Below, piece by piece: positions 48,739 to 62,547 of a DNA stretch of 64,000 nucleotides. Positions within the stretch are counted from its first letter, which is position 1, and every line of letters starts with the position of its first letter. A program made the position numbers and the translations under genes. The notes below the pieces were generated by a model that saw only the letters and a program-made list of their open reading frames with translations, did not search any database and was not told the origin of the DNA. The DNA comes from Sipunculus nudus. Taxonomy: Eukaryota > Annelida > Sipuncula > Golfingiida > Sipunculidae. The DNA is taken from positions 16,568,988-16,632,987 of the forward strand of contig CM049320.1 of the NCBI GenBank assembly GCA_026874595.1, given 5' to 3'.

Positions 48739-49499
48739 GTTCGATTTTAAGTCCCTTTTAAGAAACCAGGATAAGCTCTAGGCTGATGGGCCAGTAGCCT
48801 CGGGTGTAAAGCCCCACACACTAAACCATAAAGCATTATATAGAGTCCTCTAACAAGATGTAAAGGCATTCAGACGCGGGTCGGAGACTCTCGTTTGTCA
48901 GCAGGCCGAAAATCAGCTGTGTCAGTCCTAGTGAGGTAGAACAGCCTCAGATGACAACGCCTATTCAACGCTTCTTCATTTAAATCTATATACAAGGTGT
49001 ATTTCCTATTTTTATTATATGAACCTTTTTTCTTAATTGTCCACCTTAGAGGTATTGCGCCACAGATAACGCCGTTTAATTTACCCATTATACCATCAAT
49101 GCCTTTTTCGTTTCCCTGTTTTTATCTCTCGTTGTGACACAGAGATCACAAAGGGTTTGATTTGAGACAAATTGGTCGGCTTAAATCCATCTCTCAGACA
49201 GACACCAATAGCAGACATTATTTTCAAATTCGTCTTAATTCTCTATAATGAGGCTGGGACCAGCATTTTCCGCCGTCAGCTCCCGAATGAAGGAACATGT
49301 TGAGTGGTCCTGGTCTCAAGACTGTCAGTTGAGCAGGAGATTTATTCAAAAATCATCATGAAATATGTCACAGATATGTTACTTGCTGTTCAAGTTTTTC
49401 CGAAAGTTAGTAAATTTCCGAATTATCAATTTGGGTTATTCACTTTTGGACTTCAAAACCCACATTAAAATAATTAAATGGGAAATTAGGCGGTTTAAG

Positions 49500-49500
<1 letters not shown>

Positions 49501-49558
<58 letters not shown>
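49501..49558. repeat. (TA)n microsatellite
   Basis: Twenty-nine TA units at the place where duplicate copy 1 has (AC)n(AT)n. Confidence 0.97.
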
Positions 49559-49562
<4 letters not shown>

Positions 49563-51310
49563 TATTTTTGGTAAGGCATATAACATTTGGTAATAAAATA
49601 TGTTCTCAACTGTAAATTCACACCGACACGGATCGCTCAACGGTCATCACGGATGGGCTGCTATGGCCCATACCTTGTGATCCCTCATTAATCCCTGGTG
49701 TCACGTGCAGAGTCTTTGGCTTTGTCCGTTCTATCCCTTATGATCGTTTTTAATTGGTCAAGGTGCGGCAAGTTCGTGGATACACCGTAAAGTTACCGTC
49801 ATGGTCCGTTACGACACCATGCTTGTCCCTAAGGTCCCAACTACTTCCGTACATGCGAACTCCGTTGGATGTGATCTTTTCTGTTTGATCGCCAGCGCCG
49901 GAGTACGGATGTGCCGGTTCGGAGGATAATTGTGATACGATCAGTCGTATTTTGCCTATCTTGAAAAAACTGTAGCACTTCTGAGTGATTTCTACTCAGA
50001 CCGCTGCCAGCTGTCGGATTCCGTATCCCTTATGCTATCATATGTGTGTGGCCCGTTGCTGACCGTAGAAATCCCACCCATTTCCTGATCTTGCCTCAGT
50101 GAAGCCGTATCAAAGCCGTGCCGATGCCCTCGCAGACCGTGGAAATCCGTCCGAAAAGCAGAATCGCTTTACTAAGACCATGAGAAGCTTCCCATACAGC
50201 ATAGCTGCGATCGGAAAAATGCTCGTTTCCCACGGATGGTCCGTGAACAGTCGATCTGGGACCATCCGTCGATATTTGTGTCCTCATTCGCGAGAGTAAG
50301 ACATGGGCAAGTCCTTTAAACTTTTGTCTTGTCATGCAATCCGCTAAGTTAACGAGGTCAGAGACGATGCTCCCGGAGCTTGCCGCTCCTCAGAGATTTC
50401 TAGAGTCAGATCAGATCTCCCTTATAAAATATATGACCAAGAAGTACATTATTAGAAATGAACATTTTATTTTAAAAAATATCTTCTTTATCTGCAAAGG
50501 TTGTGAATGGCTTTCCGCCACTGAAAACGCAATACATGAAAATGTACTGTAGTTTAAAGAATGTTGGTAATCCTCTGTTAAAGACACACATACTATTTCT
50601 CCTATTTTTTTGCCTCATATTCCAAGCATAGCACTCATAACAGATATATAGTAAGTCCAATCGAATATTCATTACTTGACCTTAATCTGAGTTGTTTTTC
50701 TTTGTCAGCAAGAAATATGTCATACTGTGTGATTTTCAGAAATACAAGAAATACAGATTTCTTTGTACTATTAAGCACTCTCTTTTATAATTAATCGTAG
50801 GTGTTTAAAACATCAAGCATTTTTTAAAGATGTTAATGATGGTGCTATTGAAGTAACAACGTCAGCATATGGAAAACAGCAATAAACACATGATTTACAT
50901 TCCATCCAGTACCCTTCTTTTGCAAGGATTTCAGAAGAACGTCTTTATGAAATGAATAAAGGACAAAATATCACATTAAATAATGTTCCAGTTGGTTGAA
51001 ACCTTATCTTAGGAAACGATCATATTTAAAATGTAGTAAGCAAGGGCGATTGCTTTTAAGCTCTCAGATGTTTCTAATGATATAATATCTAATAGTGAAA
51101 AAAATAATATAATGTAAGCCGCGCCGACAGCAAGAGAATGCACGGTTAATACTGCTGCCACCTGGTGACACGTAGGCAACATAATGCATAAAGCGAACTT
51201 CTTTTCTTATCAATACCCGGATGATAATGGTGTTGAACATCAAAGTAAATATGGAATCACGATGTTCATATTACTGTTGTCAGGTTCTGCGTAATGGTCA
51301 TGGCCAAAAA

Positions 51311-52150
51311 TAACAGGGGTGTCGCCATGTCATTACGCAAACTAAACCTGCTAATTCGGAAATATCTGGGGATCACATGACAAATTAATCGTGAAAAGGT
51401 ACGTTTATTCAATGGCCGCTTCAAAAGTGACGCTTTATGACACAAGGAACGGTTCACATAAGGCTCCTTGCAATAAGAAAGTGGCTTTACGTGTCAGAGC
51501 TTATCACTAAAACATAATACATTTCTGAAGATAATAAGAGAATCAATACAAAAAATTCAAGTTTATTCAATAATCACCGGTTTTGAATCGATTATGTATT
51601 CATATTGTAAAGGAAATACCGGATCTCGTATTCAAGATTATTTTTGTGTCAGAAAAAATGAGTGAGAATTACTGTCTTTGGTCAGTTTTGGTCGATAAAC
51701 AGGTCGGTGTGAACAAACTAATGTAATCCATGAAATTTATATTTGTGAAATAATTTTCACCTAATTATCTATGTTCTATTGTTACTAAAGACCTTTCGTG
51801 ACTGGATAGAAATTCGAGCTTACAGAAAGGACCGAAAACATAAGCTTTGGGTTCAAAGGCCTTGTCCCCAAGTTAATTAATTTCTGATCTGATAAACAAA
51901 ATTTGATAACTAGGGAAAACCGCATGATTAATCAAGACAAATTTGAAATAAATATTAAAACTTCATTCAGAAGTGTGAAAACTTCATTAGAAAGCTTTAT
52001 CAGAATCGGTAATATGGTTATAGGCGCGTCTTAGGCATATTCTTTTTTTATTTTATATGATGCTTTTCAGAGGCTTACCGAAAGGCTGCTATTGAAGCCT
52101 GAAACTACCGCTCTAAAATGCATTACCTTTTACCCTGGCAACTGCGAATT
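51311..52150. other. Unique-looking spacer between duplicate and array
   Basis: No match seen to either repeat family; no gene. Array sequence resumes about 52155 with GACATTTCAATCAGTGTTCG. Confidence 0.5.
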
Positions 52151-55100
52151 AAATTTGAAATGAGGCTCGGTAATACACGACATTTCAATCAGTGTTCGCG
52201 CGGAGGAGAATAAGATAACCTTTTATTCAGGAGACAACATAATGATTTGATTTTACGCCAGTTCATGTCAATTTCGATATCACTTTAGAAAAAAAGCAGA
52301 TAAACATCTGAAATACGATTTACAGCAATAAACTTGAATTATTCCCTGAAATTTAATGAGCACGAGTAAATTTAATATTGCCAAAATTCGTTACACGAAT
52401 TCCAAACAGTGTTCACACAGAGGAGAATAAGACAACCTTTAATTCTGGAGACAATATAATGATTTAATTTGACAAGTTTGGATTTAAAATAAAGCAGGCC
52501 TGTTGGATACTGTTTATTTATAAATGAGTATCCCTTCAAATTTTCTGAGCGGATGCTGATTGATAAAGCTAAAAGAACAGAGGGAGATACGGGGGAAAAT
52601 ATTTTAACAAAAGGCATGCTTACTTGATTCCTTTACATCTGTGTAAATAATTGTATTTACTGTTCATCTTTTTTGAGTATATAGAGGCTCTATTCGCGTT
52701 TAGCAGTACTAGTCAGTAGAAATAGGATTTGTTTTCTTCTTTTCTATCGAAAAATCGTAGAAGGAAGTCGTGCCTGAGCATGGTAGTTTGCAAACATAAG
52801 AAATATAAATCACTTCCTTCCACCAATTAAAACTGCGAAGAATTAAGAGGTCGAATCAGCACCTGCTTAAGGGAACTAGTAAAATATATATAGAGAGAGG
52901 AAGAGAAAAAGAGAGAGAGAAAAAGTGTTTGTTGCGTTTTATCTGAATACTAAATGTGGAGGATTAATACTTGGGCTGCTATGTTAGGCAAAACCTTATT
53001 TAAAATCAAGTATCTTTATGTTTTATTCATCACAACAACGTATTTAATTTAGTATTTTTTGCGGCTTCAGACATAACTTTATGTTGATTTTAGAAATATA
53101 TCTCTGGCAGCAAAGTTTTCCCAGATATATACACACAAACACACATATATATATATATATAATTCCTTTCAAGATTTTGAATCTGTTTTTACGAAGAGGT
53201 GAATCAAGTTGGAATCAATATAATGATTTAATGATTTTTTTTATAAAAACATGCCTGTTGGATACAATTTATTTATAATGAGCATCTCTTCAAATTATCT
53301 GAGAAGGTGCTCAGTTATAAAGCCAAGAGTACAGGGGAAGAAACGGGTTAAAAATAATTTTAACAAAAGGCATGCTTAAATGCTTCCTTTTAAATCCATG
53401 TTTTTATTTGTATTAGTTCATCATTCTAAGAGTATGCAGGGGCTCTGTTTTCGTTCAGCAGTACTAGTCAGTAGAATGAGGATTTTTTTCTTCTTTCCCC
53501 CTGAGAAATTGTCGATATGAGTCGTGCATGAGCTGGATGGTTTCCTTTGATAAAAAATGTAAACTACCTCCTTCTACCAAGTCAAATTTGATTGAGGTTA
53601 AGGTCAAATCTGCACCTGTATCAAAGGAACTAGTAATATAGGTATATACGAGAGAGAGAGAGAGGAAAAAAGTTACGTTGTATATATTACCACGTAATGT
53701 AATGGATTAATACTTGAACTGCTAATACAGTAAAACCTTATTTAAAATCCAGTATATTTATTTTATGTTTAAACGCTGTTATTATTTGTGGATTCAGACA
53801 TAACTTTGGGGATTTTTGTGAAATATCTGTAGCAGCCAATTGTTCCCCAGACATACACACACACACACACATATATATATAGGTTCATATATAAATATAT
53901 TTGGGTGATAGATTTATCCCTTGGTCTCAGAGTTAAGCACTGACCAAAGATGGTAGTCAATAGGTGCGGTTCCTTGTTCCACATTAAAAAAATATCTTGC
54001 ATGTGTGTCATCATTATACAAAGTTCACAAAATTCGTTTTCATTTTTTTGGAAATCAGTCATGAGAAGACGTATGTCTTCTGGAGTAATTATCAGCTAGA
54101 TAACGTAACTTTAGGGGCTGCAGGGAACATTAGGGTTTTCAAGTTATTGGTACTAAAGCATTCAGTCTAATGACATCCGGCAGCAAACCTTTCCGATTCT
54201 GTATCAATACAAATTTTGCACGTGTTTTGTTAACAAACTAAAACTGCCAGTATTTGTCATAACCGTTTAAATATATATTTTATAAAAGGAAAGATAGTTT
54301 ATTCCCTGAAAATCAAAACTTAAGCATAAAAAACCTCTGACGTTGTGATTCACGTACGACATAAAAATATATGTCGAACAAGTCAAAAGAACACCACATA
54401 AAGTAAAAATAACTAAAAACGGTAGATTGGAATAGCAACCTACATGACGATAACTTCAAAGCTTTCACAAAGGCTTAAACGTTGAGCGGTTTTATATCTT
54501 TTATGTTTGTGTGATTTAGTCTACACACAAAACCAACATGAAATTTCACATGTTCAGAAATACAGCAGTTGCTGTGGCAAGATTACACAATGTACGAGAG
54601 CTGAAAATGGATAACCGTTAATTTTGAATTCCTTCTAGACCAATCGAACACTTTTAATCAGTGCAATAATAGAAATGGAGAGTTCAATTAAGCGAAAAGT
54701 TATTCACTGCCGTTAAGGTGAATGTCCTGTTTTATCAGGCAGTCTAGAAAAAAAGTTTTCATTTCATAGCTAAAGATATTGCTACTTGCTTGGGACCCAT
54801 ACATTAGCGGAAGACCTATAAAGCGATCTGTCAACTGATATTTAATTTTGTACGCCATAGCATGTCAATTTCGATTTCTGGAATACGAGTCGCAGCAATT
54901 AAAATGAATTATTCCCTGAACTTTAACGAGCACAAGTGAATTTAATATTGCCAAAATTCGTTACAAGAATTTTAATCAGTGTTCACGAAGAGGAAAATAA
55001 GATAACCTTTAACTCTGGAGACAATCTAATGATTTAATATTACAAGTTTTGTTTTTATAAAGAGGTGCCCGATGGATACTATTTATTAATGAGTATCCCT

Positions 55101-57563
55101 TAAAATTATCTGAGCTGGTGCTGAGTGATAAAGCCGAAGGTACAGGGGAGATACAGGAAAAAAACTAATTTAAAGAAAGGCATACTTACTTGAATCCTTT
55201 ACATCTGTGATTATATTCGTATTAAATGTTAATCTTTTTTTTTGAATATGTAGATGCTTGGTTCGCGTTTAGCAGTACTAGTCAGTAGAATGAGGATTTG
55301 TTTTTTTCTTTCCTACCGAGAAGTCGTGGCTGAGCTGGAGGGTGTGTTTAGATAAAAAAAAAATTTAAACTGACTTCTTCAGCCATGTCAAAGTTGGATA
55401 AAGACGAAAGGTAATCTGCACCTGTATTGAGGGATATATATATATAAGGGGAGAGAGAGAAAGATAGAACGTTGAAACGTTCGTTCAATATGACTACTTG
55501 ATGTTTCCTTGTTCCACATTTAAAAATAGCTTGTGTGTTATCAATATACAACGTTTACAAAATCAACCGTTTCCTTATTTTCAAATCAGTCATGAGTAGA
55601 AGGTTGTAATTTGGAGTAATTATAAGCAAGGTATGATACCTTTAGGGCTTGCAGGGAACATTAGGGTTTCAAAGTTATGGGTGCTCTGACATAAAGTCTA
55701 ACGACATCTGGCTGCAAACCTTTCCAGTAGGCCACCCTTTCGGTATCAATATAAATTGTGCACTTGTGCACTTTTTTTTGGTTTACAAACTGAAACTTTT
55801 AGCATATGTCATAACCTATCAATAATATTTTTTGAATGGAAAGATGTCAAAATCCTTAAAAATAAAAAAAAATAATGCTTGAAGATCCTCTGAAGCTTTG
55901 ATTAACGTGCGATGTCAAATATTTATCGAACAAGCAAAAGAACACCAAATGACCAAAATCTGACAACTGCAGATTTGAATATCAACCCACATAACACTTA
56001 CTTCAAAGCTTTCGTAAAAACTTCAGCCGATCGGTTCAATATAGTGTGTGTGTGTGGGGGGGTGTTTTAGTCTACGTACACATTACAAAAAAGTCATTCC
56101 ACATATTTGGAAATCAAGCCGTTATTGTTGCAAGGTTATACTAAGAGCTGAACGTGGATAACTGTAAATTTCGAAATCCCTTAGGAAAAATAAAACACTT
56201 TTAATCAGTGCAATAATAGAAGCGGGAAGTTCAATTAAGAAAAAATATATTCACTGCAGTTCAGGTGAAACACGTCCTGTTTAATCAGACTGTTTAGAAA
56301 TGATTTTCAATTCATAGCGTAAGATATTGCTACTAGCTCGGGAACAATACCTCAGACGAAGACTTATCAATGTGTTTTGTAAATTGCCATTTCTTTTGGT
56401 ACGCCAGGGATGTCAATTTCGATTTACTATGGAAAAGAAAAGATTAACAACAGCTGAAAAATGAATTGCAGCAAATAAAATGAAATTTTCCCTGAATATA
56501 ATTAGTTGTGGGCCGATCATCGAGTTTTATCGAAAGTCAGTCGGTTTGCTGCCACTTTCAAGCGCTCGATTACCAGTGGCAACTATCGATTACATCATAA
56601 TCATGATAATGAGTCCCAAATAACTCCCTTATGTTACTGAGTATGACACGGTAGATGCGAGAACGGAGGACAAAATAAACCTCTGTGAACTGACAAGGAG
56701 CTGCAGAATTAGCGGGGAGTTTTGCAACGAGATGTATATTGCACAATATGGGCTGTATGGCGTTAAAATGCTCCATTAATTCTCTGGGTCTATGCAGCAA
56801 ATAGATGTCCTGGATTGTCCTTTAATTCTTGATTATTATAAATAATTAAAATAAAACTTTTTAAAGCATATTTTACCAATAATAGGAAAATATAAAAAAA
56901 GGAAGAAACTTCTTTTTTTTGCGTTTGGTTAAGAAAGTACAGTTTCACGGATAACTGCAAGTTTCTTTATATTTGCCTGAACCGATTATTAATCGATCAT
57001 CAATCGGGTTTCTCGAACCGATGATCGATGATGAAAAAGGAACCGACTACCACCACTATATATAATGAGTTCGAGTGAATTAAATATTCACCATTTCGTT
57101 ACACGAATTTAAATCAGTGTTCACGCAGAGAAGAATAAGGTAATATTTTATTCAGGAGATAATATAATGATTTATTTTATAAGTATTGTTATTATAAAAA
57201 CATTCCTGATGGATACTATTTTTTTTATAAAGATTACTAGTACCCCTACCGAAAGTACCGGGGGGATATACGAAAAATAAAATTACTTTAACAAAAGGCA
57301 TGCTTACTTGGTTTCCTTACTTCTGTGCTTAAATTCGTATTTAATGTTAATCTTTTTTTGAGTTTGTAGAAGCTCGGTTCGCGTTTAGCAGTAGTAGTCA
57401 GTAGAATAATTTGTTTTCTTCTTTCCGACCGAAGAAAATCATCGAAAGAAGTCACGCCTGAGCTGGGTGGTTTGTTTAGATAAAACTTTTAAACTAACTT
57501 CTTCAGCCATGTTAAATTTGATAGAGAATAAAGGTTAAATCTGCAACTGTATCAAGGGAACTA

Positions 57564-57566
<3 letters not shown>

Positions 57567-57613
<47 letters not shown>

Positions 57614-57632
57614 GAGAGAGAGAGGGGGGGGA
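57567..57632. repeat. (AT)n(GA)n plus G run inside an array unit
   Basis: About 22 AT units, GTAGAGAGAGAGAG, then a G run. Same unit position as 48079. Confidence 0.97.
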
Positions 57633-58560
57633 CAAAACGTTTCAGTGTTACGTTCTATATAACCACTAAATGTGGTTAAAACTTGAGCAGCGAAAACAGG
57701 AAAACCATATTTAAAAACCAGTATATTTTATTATGTTTAAACTTTATTGTTTGTGGCTTTAGAATTTTCTTTGTATGCATTTTAATACTATACATGTAGA
57801 AGCCAATAGTTCCCCAGACATGCACAGGCTACCCTTTCTTTATCAATATACAAACTGTGCACTTGTTTTTTTTACAAACTGAACTGACAGTATATTGTAT
57901 AAAAGGAATTATGACTTCTTCCTTGAAAATCAAAACTAATGCTGTTTAGAACCTCTGACGTTGTGAAAAACAAGTCAAAACAACCTAAATTAAACATAAG
58001 ATCTAACAACTGAAGATTTGAATAGCAACCAGCGAGTCAATAAAAGAAAAGCTTTCACTATGAACAGTCAAGCGGTTTGAATTATCTTTTGTGTGTGTGA
58101 TTTAGACTACGCACAATAACCGACATGTCATTCCACATATTTCGAAATCAAGCAATTGTTGTGGCAAGATTATATACCAACGATGTACCAGAACTGAAAA
58201 AAAGATAACTGTAAATCTTGAATTCATTTTTGACAAACCAATCACTTTAAATCAGTGCAATAATAAAAACGGGGAGTTCAATTAAGCTTAAATTTATTCA
58301 CTGCCATTCAGGTGAATGTCCTGTTAATCAGATCGCCTGGAAATAATTTTCATTTCATTTTAAAGATACTGCAACTCGATCAGGGACAATACATCAGAAA
58401 AGGACCTATTAATGCGATCTGTAAACTGATATTTATTATGGTACGCCAGAGGATGTCAATTTTGATTTCACTTTTGATAAAAGCAGATAAACAACATCTT
58501 CAAACGTCCGAAATACGAACCGTTGCCATTAAAATGAATTATATTCAAGAATTTTATTCG

Positions 58561-60231
58561 GTCGAGTGATTTTAATAATCCCTAATTCGTTAAAATTGTT
58601 CATTTTTAAATTTATGCACATGATTCCTAAATTAAAACATCATCTAATTCGGAACATTTGGAAATCCGACGGAGGAAATATTGCAGCCTACTTTTGCGTC
58701 TGCGCATACAGCGTCCTATGTAAGTTTACCATAGCGAACCGGTCGAACGTAACAACTATATCAAAGGGTTGGACTATCTCAGCGTTATTAATCCGCTGTC
58801 GGCTATAATGTTTTGGTGTCAGTTTCCATCCATTTAATGTAAATAGTGAGGCGAACCATAATGTCACTCCTCTGACTATCCTGACTGAATAAGTCAACCA
58901 TGATTGACTATTATGTTTATGTTAATATTCCCACGTTGATCAATCGGAACATTTTGACTTTACTGGCATTTGTCACCGGAACAGAATATTTATTTTATGT
59001 AGCTATCACCTATTTATATTTCAGAGGAAAGCAGTCCACGCTGTATACCAAAATGATTGGTAGTGTATGAAATTGGACAAAATACATTTATAATATAACA
59101 ATTTTATTTTTTTATGAGGAAACTATTCTCTTTGTGAAGTGTTTCATTAAAAAAATAAAATGTGTGCATCATTTTCAAATAGGTTAATATTATTAGCAGT
59201 GTTTCAGGCGATCTCTGAATGTCGTTTATGGCCTTGAAAATAAGATCATAAAAAATTAGGCCAAGGTCAAAATTATGTACAAATGTGTTGTATATTTGTA
59301 AACTGGTATCCAGTGCAAAAAGCTACAAAAAAATCCTGGTCGATGGTTTTGAAAAATAAATCTGAAAATTCTGATCCAGATATTGGTAAAGAAACAGACT
59401 TACCAACTACCCAGGTCAATTAAGCGAATAAAAACATATACCAACACGCGAATTAATAAAAAAAAACTTTCTTTTAAGAAGAAAAAGATGGCGCCATCTT
59501 TTTCTTCTTAAAAGAAAGTTTTTTTAATGAAGTCAGGGACCCCCGTCCTAGGCCCTCTTTCAGCAACGATAATGATGATACCTAAGTGAATTTTTAATTA
59601 TTATCTATTGACTATTAAGCCAAAAGATAGGCCCTTCATGTCAGCTATATGGTTTTGACACTTATTACCTAGCCTTATCTGTTCCACATGTTTCGTAATG
59701 GTTCCAGTACGTATGGTCTCTTTATCCTCCGAGGGACTTTTATGAGACTGAATATTTTTAACCAGTAACCACGGGACTCATGGGACGGCTCCCCTTTCTA
59801 GAATAATGGACCCCCCCAGCTTGACGTTAGTTTTCTCCTGTGTCCTATTTTATCAAGATGTTCTATTCTCAGAAGTGATGTACAGCGCCTGGCCAGCATA
59901 AGTTTTGCTCCCTCTGACTTCATCGGAAAGGTTGATAGTGAAATAGCCAAAAGGGTTGCGTTTGCTGGCCGAGATTAGATTATTTATTCCAATAAGAATG
60001 TCACATGCCAGGCTAACTATGAAGAATGGACGATGCAATTAGAGCAGTAGACATTCTGCTCAAAACAATTTTTTTCGGCATTAGAAAAAAAAAACTGACG
60101 TTGTTATTAAATAAATATTTTGGTCCGTCCTGCCGTTATATATTTGATAACATTTCTTTGTGTTATACTTCGTATTACTAATTATTTGCTTAAAATGTTT
60201 CCTCGGTCGTGTTTCTCTGTCATACTTAAAT
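58561..60231. other. Gene-free stretch with one perfect palindrome
   Basis: It holds the palindrome at 59460-59525. Short frames around 58566-58808 and 59853-60038 have no protein-like features. Confidence 0.5.
59460..59525. repeat. 66-bp perfect palindrome without spacer
   Basis: Two 33-base arms centred on GGCGCC (59490-59495): the left arm ends AAGAAGAAAAAGATGGC and the right begins GCCATCTTTTTCTTCTT, outward to seven or more A/T. No mismatch over all 33 pairs. Confidence 0.95.
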
Positions 60232-60850
60232 ATAAGATAAGATAAGATAAGATATTTTTATTTCAGGTAAAAAACCCATATAAAAAAGAATTCAATAAAA
60301 AGATGGATTAACATTAAGAACCATACCTTCCTGTATGCAAACCATCACCCCTGGTTTGGTGTGTACAAGTTTGCCAGGTAGACCACAGGACGCCAGACTT
60401 AATAGTATTGTTATCATATAAACACTTAACAATTATGTTTGAGCTATTTTCCAGTCTACACATAAATCTATAAATATTTTTACGTATTACCACTACAAAG
60501 TTATCTAGTCCATAAATTACATACATTGCCTTGGCACTATCCATTCTAGAATAGTTAAGAAACCGTCTGAGTACGTTATTACAACCAATCCTGATTTTAC
60601 TGTACATCTGTTTTGAATAATTACACCACAGTGTGACATTATAAAAATTTGAACAGTATGCTTGGTACAAGGATGCAAGGACCGGCGGTGAACTTTTTTC
60701 TAAATTTACGCAAAAGCCTTAGTGCATTAAGTGACTCTATATTTATGAATATTCCTGTAAGATCTTCCTGGACCAAGATCACGAGCCGGATCCAAACCAT
60801 TTCCGAAATGCTATGGATATTTCATAAGATTCCGTTCATTCACGCGGATT
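60232..60850 (-). mobile_element. LINE 3' end with (TTATC)n tail
   Basis: On the minus strand an open 118-codon frame (60670-60314) reads YQAYCSNFYNVTLWCNYSKQ, RIGCNNVLRRFLNYSR, and IRKNIYRFMCRLENSS, the usual C-terminal block of a CR1/RTE-like ORF2 downstream of the reverse transcriptase. It ends in a short 3' UTR with TTTTTTACCTGAAATAAAAA and a (TTATC)n repeat tail (60232-60254), a classic LINE terminus. The 5' limit near 60850 is uncertain; the upstream frame is broken. Confidence 0.85.
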
Positions 60851-61157
60851 GAATTGATTAAATAAATTGAGTTGTGAACAAACACAGCAAAAACATCCGC
60901 ACATACACACACACCTTCACATATACGAACGGGAGTTAACGCATTGCCTTCCCGGCTGGGACAATTATAAGTTTTTATGAAAATCATACCTAACAGGCAG
61001 GAGAACACGATTGGGGAACAGTGTATATAGGTCATGTGGTCCTTTTATTTTACATGACCTGGGGTCACGAAGCTATGAACCTGAAGGAGAGTAGTGAATG
61101 GTTTAGCCTGCTCTGGTTGGCTCTAGCCGTTATGACAAGAGGCCTTAAAAGAAACCT

Positions 61158-61345
61158 GTTGTTTGATTTTCATGTATGTTAAGCATAATCTCACACAAAA
61201 TTAATTGTATCAGTCAAATATTTTTAAATCTGTAGCCAATCAAAGACATATTGTCCAAATATTTATTTGGGACTGCTTGAAGGGGAAAGTTTGGCTTCAC
61301 TGCATTCGGACCAGGATGGTGAGATTATGAGAAACACAAGCCCTC
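61158..61345. repeat. Dispersed repeat with unfilled MITE site
   Basis: Matches the flanks of the MITE at 25772-25975: GTATGTTAAGCATAATCTC, TATCAGTCAAATATTTTTAA, GCTTGAAGGGGAAA and TTCACTGCATTCGGACCAG run straight through where the other copy has the 204-bp insertion. Confidence 0.75.
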
Positions 61346-62240
61346 TAAGCCTTGTTTGATAGTAGAAACAACAAATTTTCAGGCAAAAAAAGGAGATTAA
61401 ATATCGGAAATTAATTTTGAAATTTAGTTTAAAGAGGCCCAATCTACAGATGTTTTGTTGATGTTATTTAGGAAAAATAAATACAGTGACGTGTCCTATA
61501 GTCCGTCCTACATCATGCAAATGCTGAGAGCTGCCTGCTCTGCTTCACTTGCTGGTCACAGGCCGGCTCAGACAGACGCCACTAATATTACAGCGAGCAG
61601 ACTAACTGTAATGTTACAGTAACGACAGTGGGAAAGGTGACAGGACTTGAACCTTCAAAAGACGTGTCTGATTTCTAGCATTTTATTAAAGAAACAGGAA
61701 CTCAACACAATTTTAAATCACTGCTGACAGGAATACCTGATTAACGTCTGCTATAGCCGTCTAGTAAGAGCTACCTGATCCATGTTTTAGAACAAAACAC
61801 TAATAGAATTAGGCATGATGTAATTGCTTAGTAATTGGTGTCAATTGGGAGTTTAGAATCTGTGTATCCTGAAATGATATATAGCTTCTAGCCTTGTCTT
61901 TACAATCTCAGTGTGACGTGAATGTAAAACCTGGCCGGCCTACACATAAAATCAATACGATTTCTCTGGTAGAGATTTTGCACCGCCAGCGAAAATGGTA
62001 AAATAAATGAGTACTTTCTATGTTTAATAACATGTTTGTGACTTAATTGCCGGTACACTTCAATCACAGATGCTGTAATCGCTATATGTGTGGTAGTTAT
62101 TATGCAAGAACACAACATATAAAACAGTTTTCTAATTTAAAAGATGTGTGTTTCAACTATGTTTCAATATTGAGATATATTACTTTTAATGTCTGATTCA
62201 GTGATACTCATTAGTCCATCGTTCAGCACTATGAAGGTAC

Positions 62241-62241
<1 letters not shown>
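61346..62241. other. Gene-free stretch
   Basis: A locally GC-richer patch near 61500-61620 has an open frame of about 45 codons without known features or clear splice sites. Nothing else seen. Confidence 0.45.

Positions 62242-62290
<49 letters not shown>
62242..62290. repeat. (TA)n microsatellite
   Basis: About 24 TA units. Confidence 0.97.
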
Positions 62291-62294
<4 letters not shown>

Positions 62295-62423
62295 TTTTGA
62301 AGAATCAAGCCAACACACAACTTAGGCAACCATTGGTTTCATCATTATATGAATCGTCAGGCCAGACCTGAATTACACGTACACTGCACATGGGTTTCTG
62401 AATGTTCCTCTATGCACGAGTGT

Positions 62424-62427
<4 letters not shown>

Positions 62428-62469
<42 letters not shown>

Positions 62470-62513
62470 AATATATGAGAGAGAGAGAGAGGGAGACAGA
62501 GACAGAGAGAGAG
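62428..62513. repeat. (AT)n and (GA)n microsatellite
   Basis: About 18 AT units, a short spacer, then GA-rich repeats. Confidence 0.95.
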
Positions 62514-62547
62514 ATAGTTTTATAAATAGCCATGCTTGTTCATTGTA

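Larger units (their letters stand above)
48284..51310 (+). repeat. Segmental duplication, copy 2 (partner 40978-44150)
   Basis: It begins at the SINE tail motif CAGAACGGATTTCTGCAGAT directly after an array unit is cut at TTATGTTTAAA, and ends after AGGTTCTGCG near 51285-51310. It carries its own SINE (48563-48738), lacks the left part of the TTAA element, and has lost most of the C tract. Confidence 0.95.
46855..58560 (+). repeat. Array of large repeat units (0.75-2.1 kb), interrupted
   Basis: The landmark ACTAGTCAGTAGAATGAGGA recurs near 46885, 47947, 52708, 53463, 55277 and (changed) 57390; TGGATACTATTTATT recurs at about 47775, 52506, 53258, 55073 and 57210. Order within a unit: AAGCTCGGTTCGCG, the landmark, TCGTGCCTGAGCTGG, AAATCTGCACCTG, GGGAACTAGT, (TA)n(GA)n, CTTATTTAAAATCCAGTATA, CAATTAAGCGAAAA, TTATTCCCTGAA, GTGTTCACGCAGAGGAGAAT, then the second landmark. 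Units vary by internal deletions. The array is broken at 48284 by the segmental duplicate. No protein-coding potential is seen. Confidence 0.92.
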
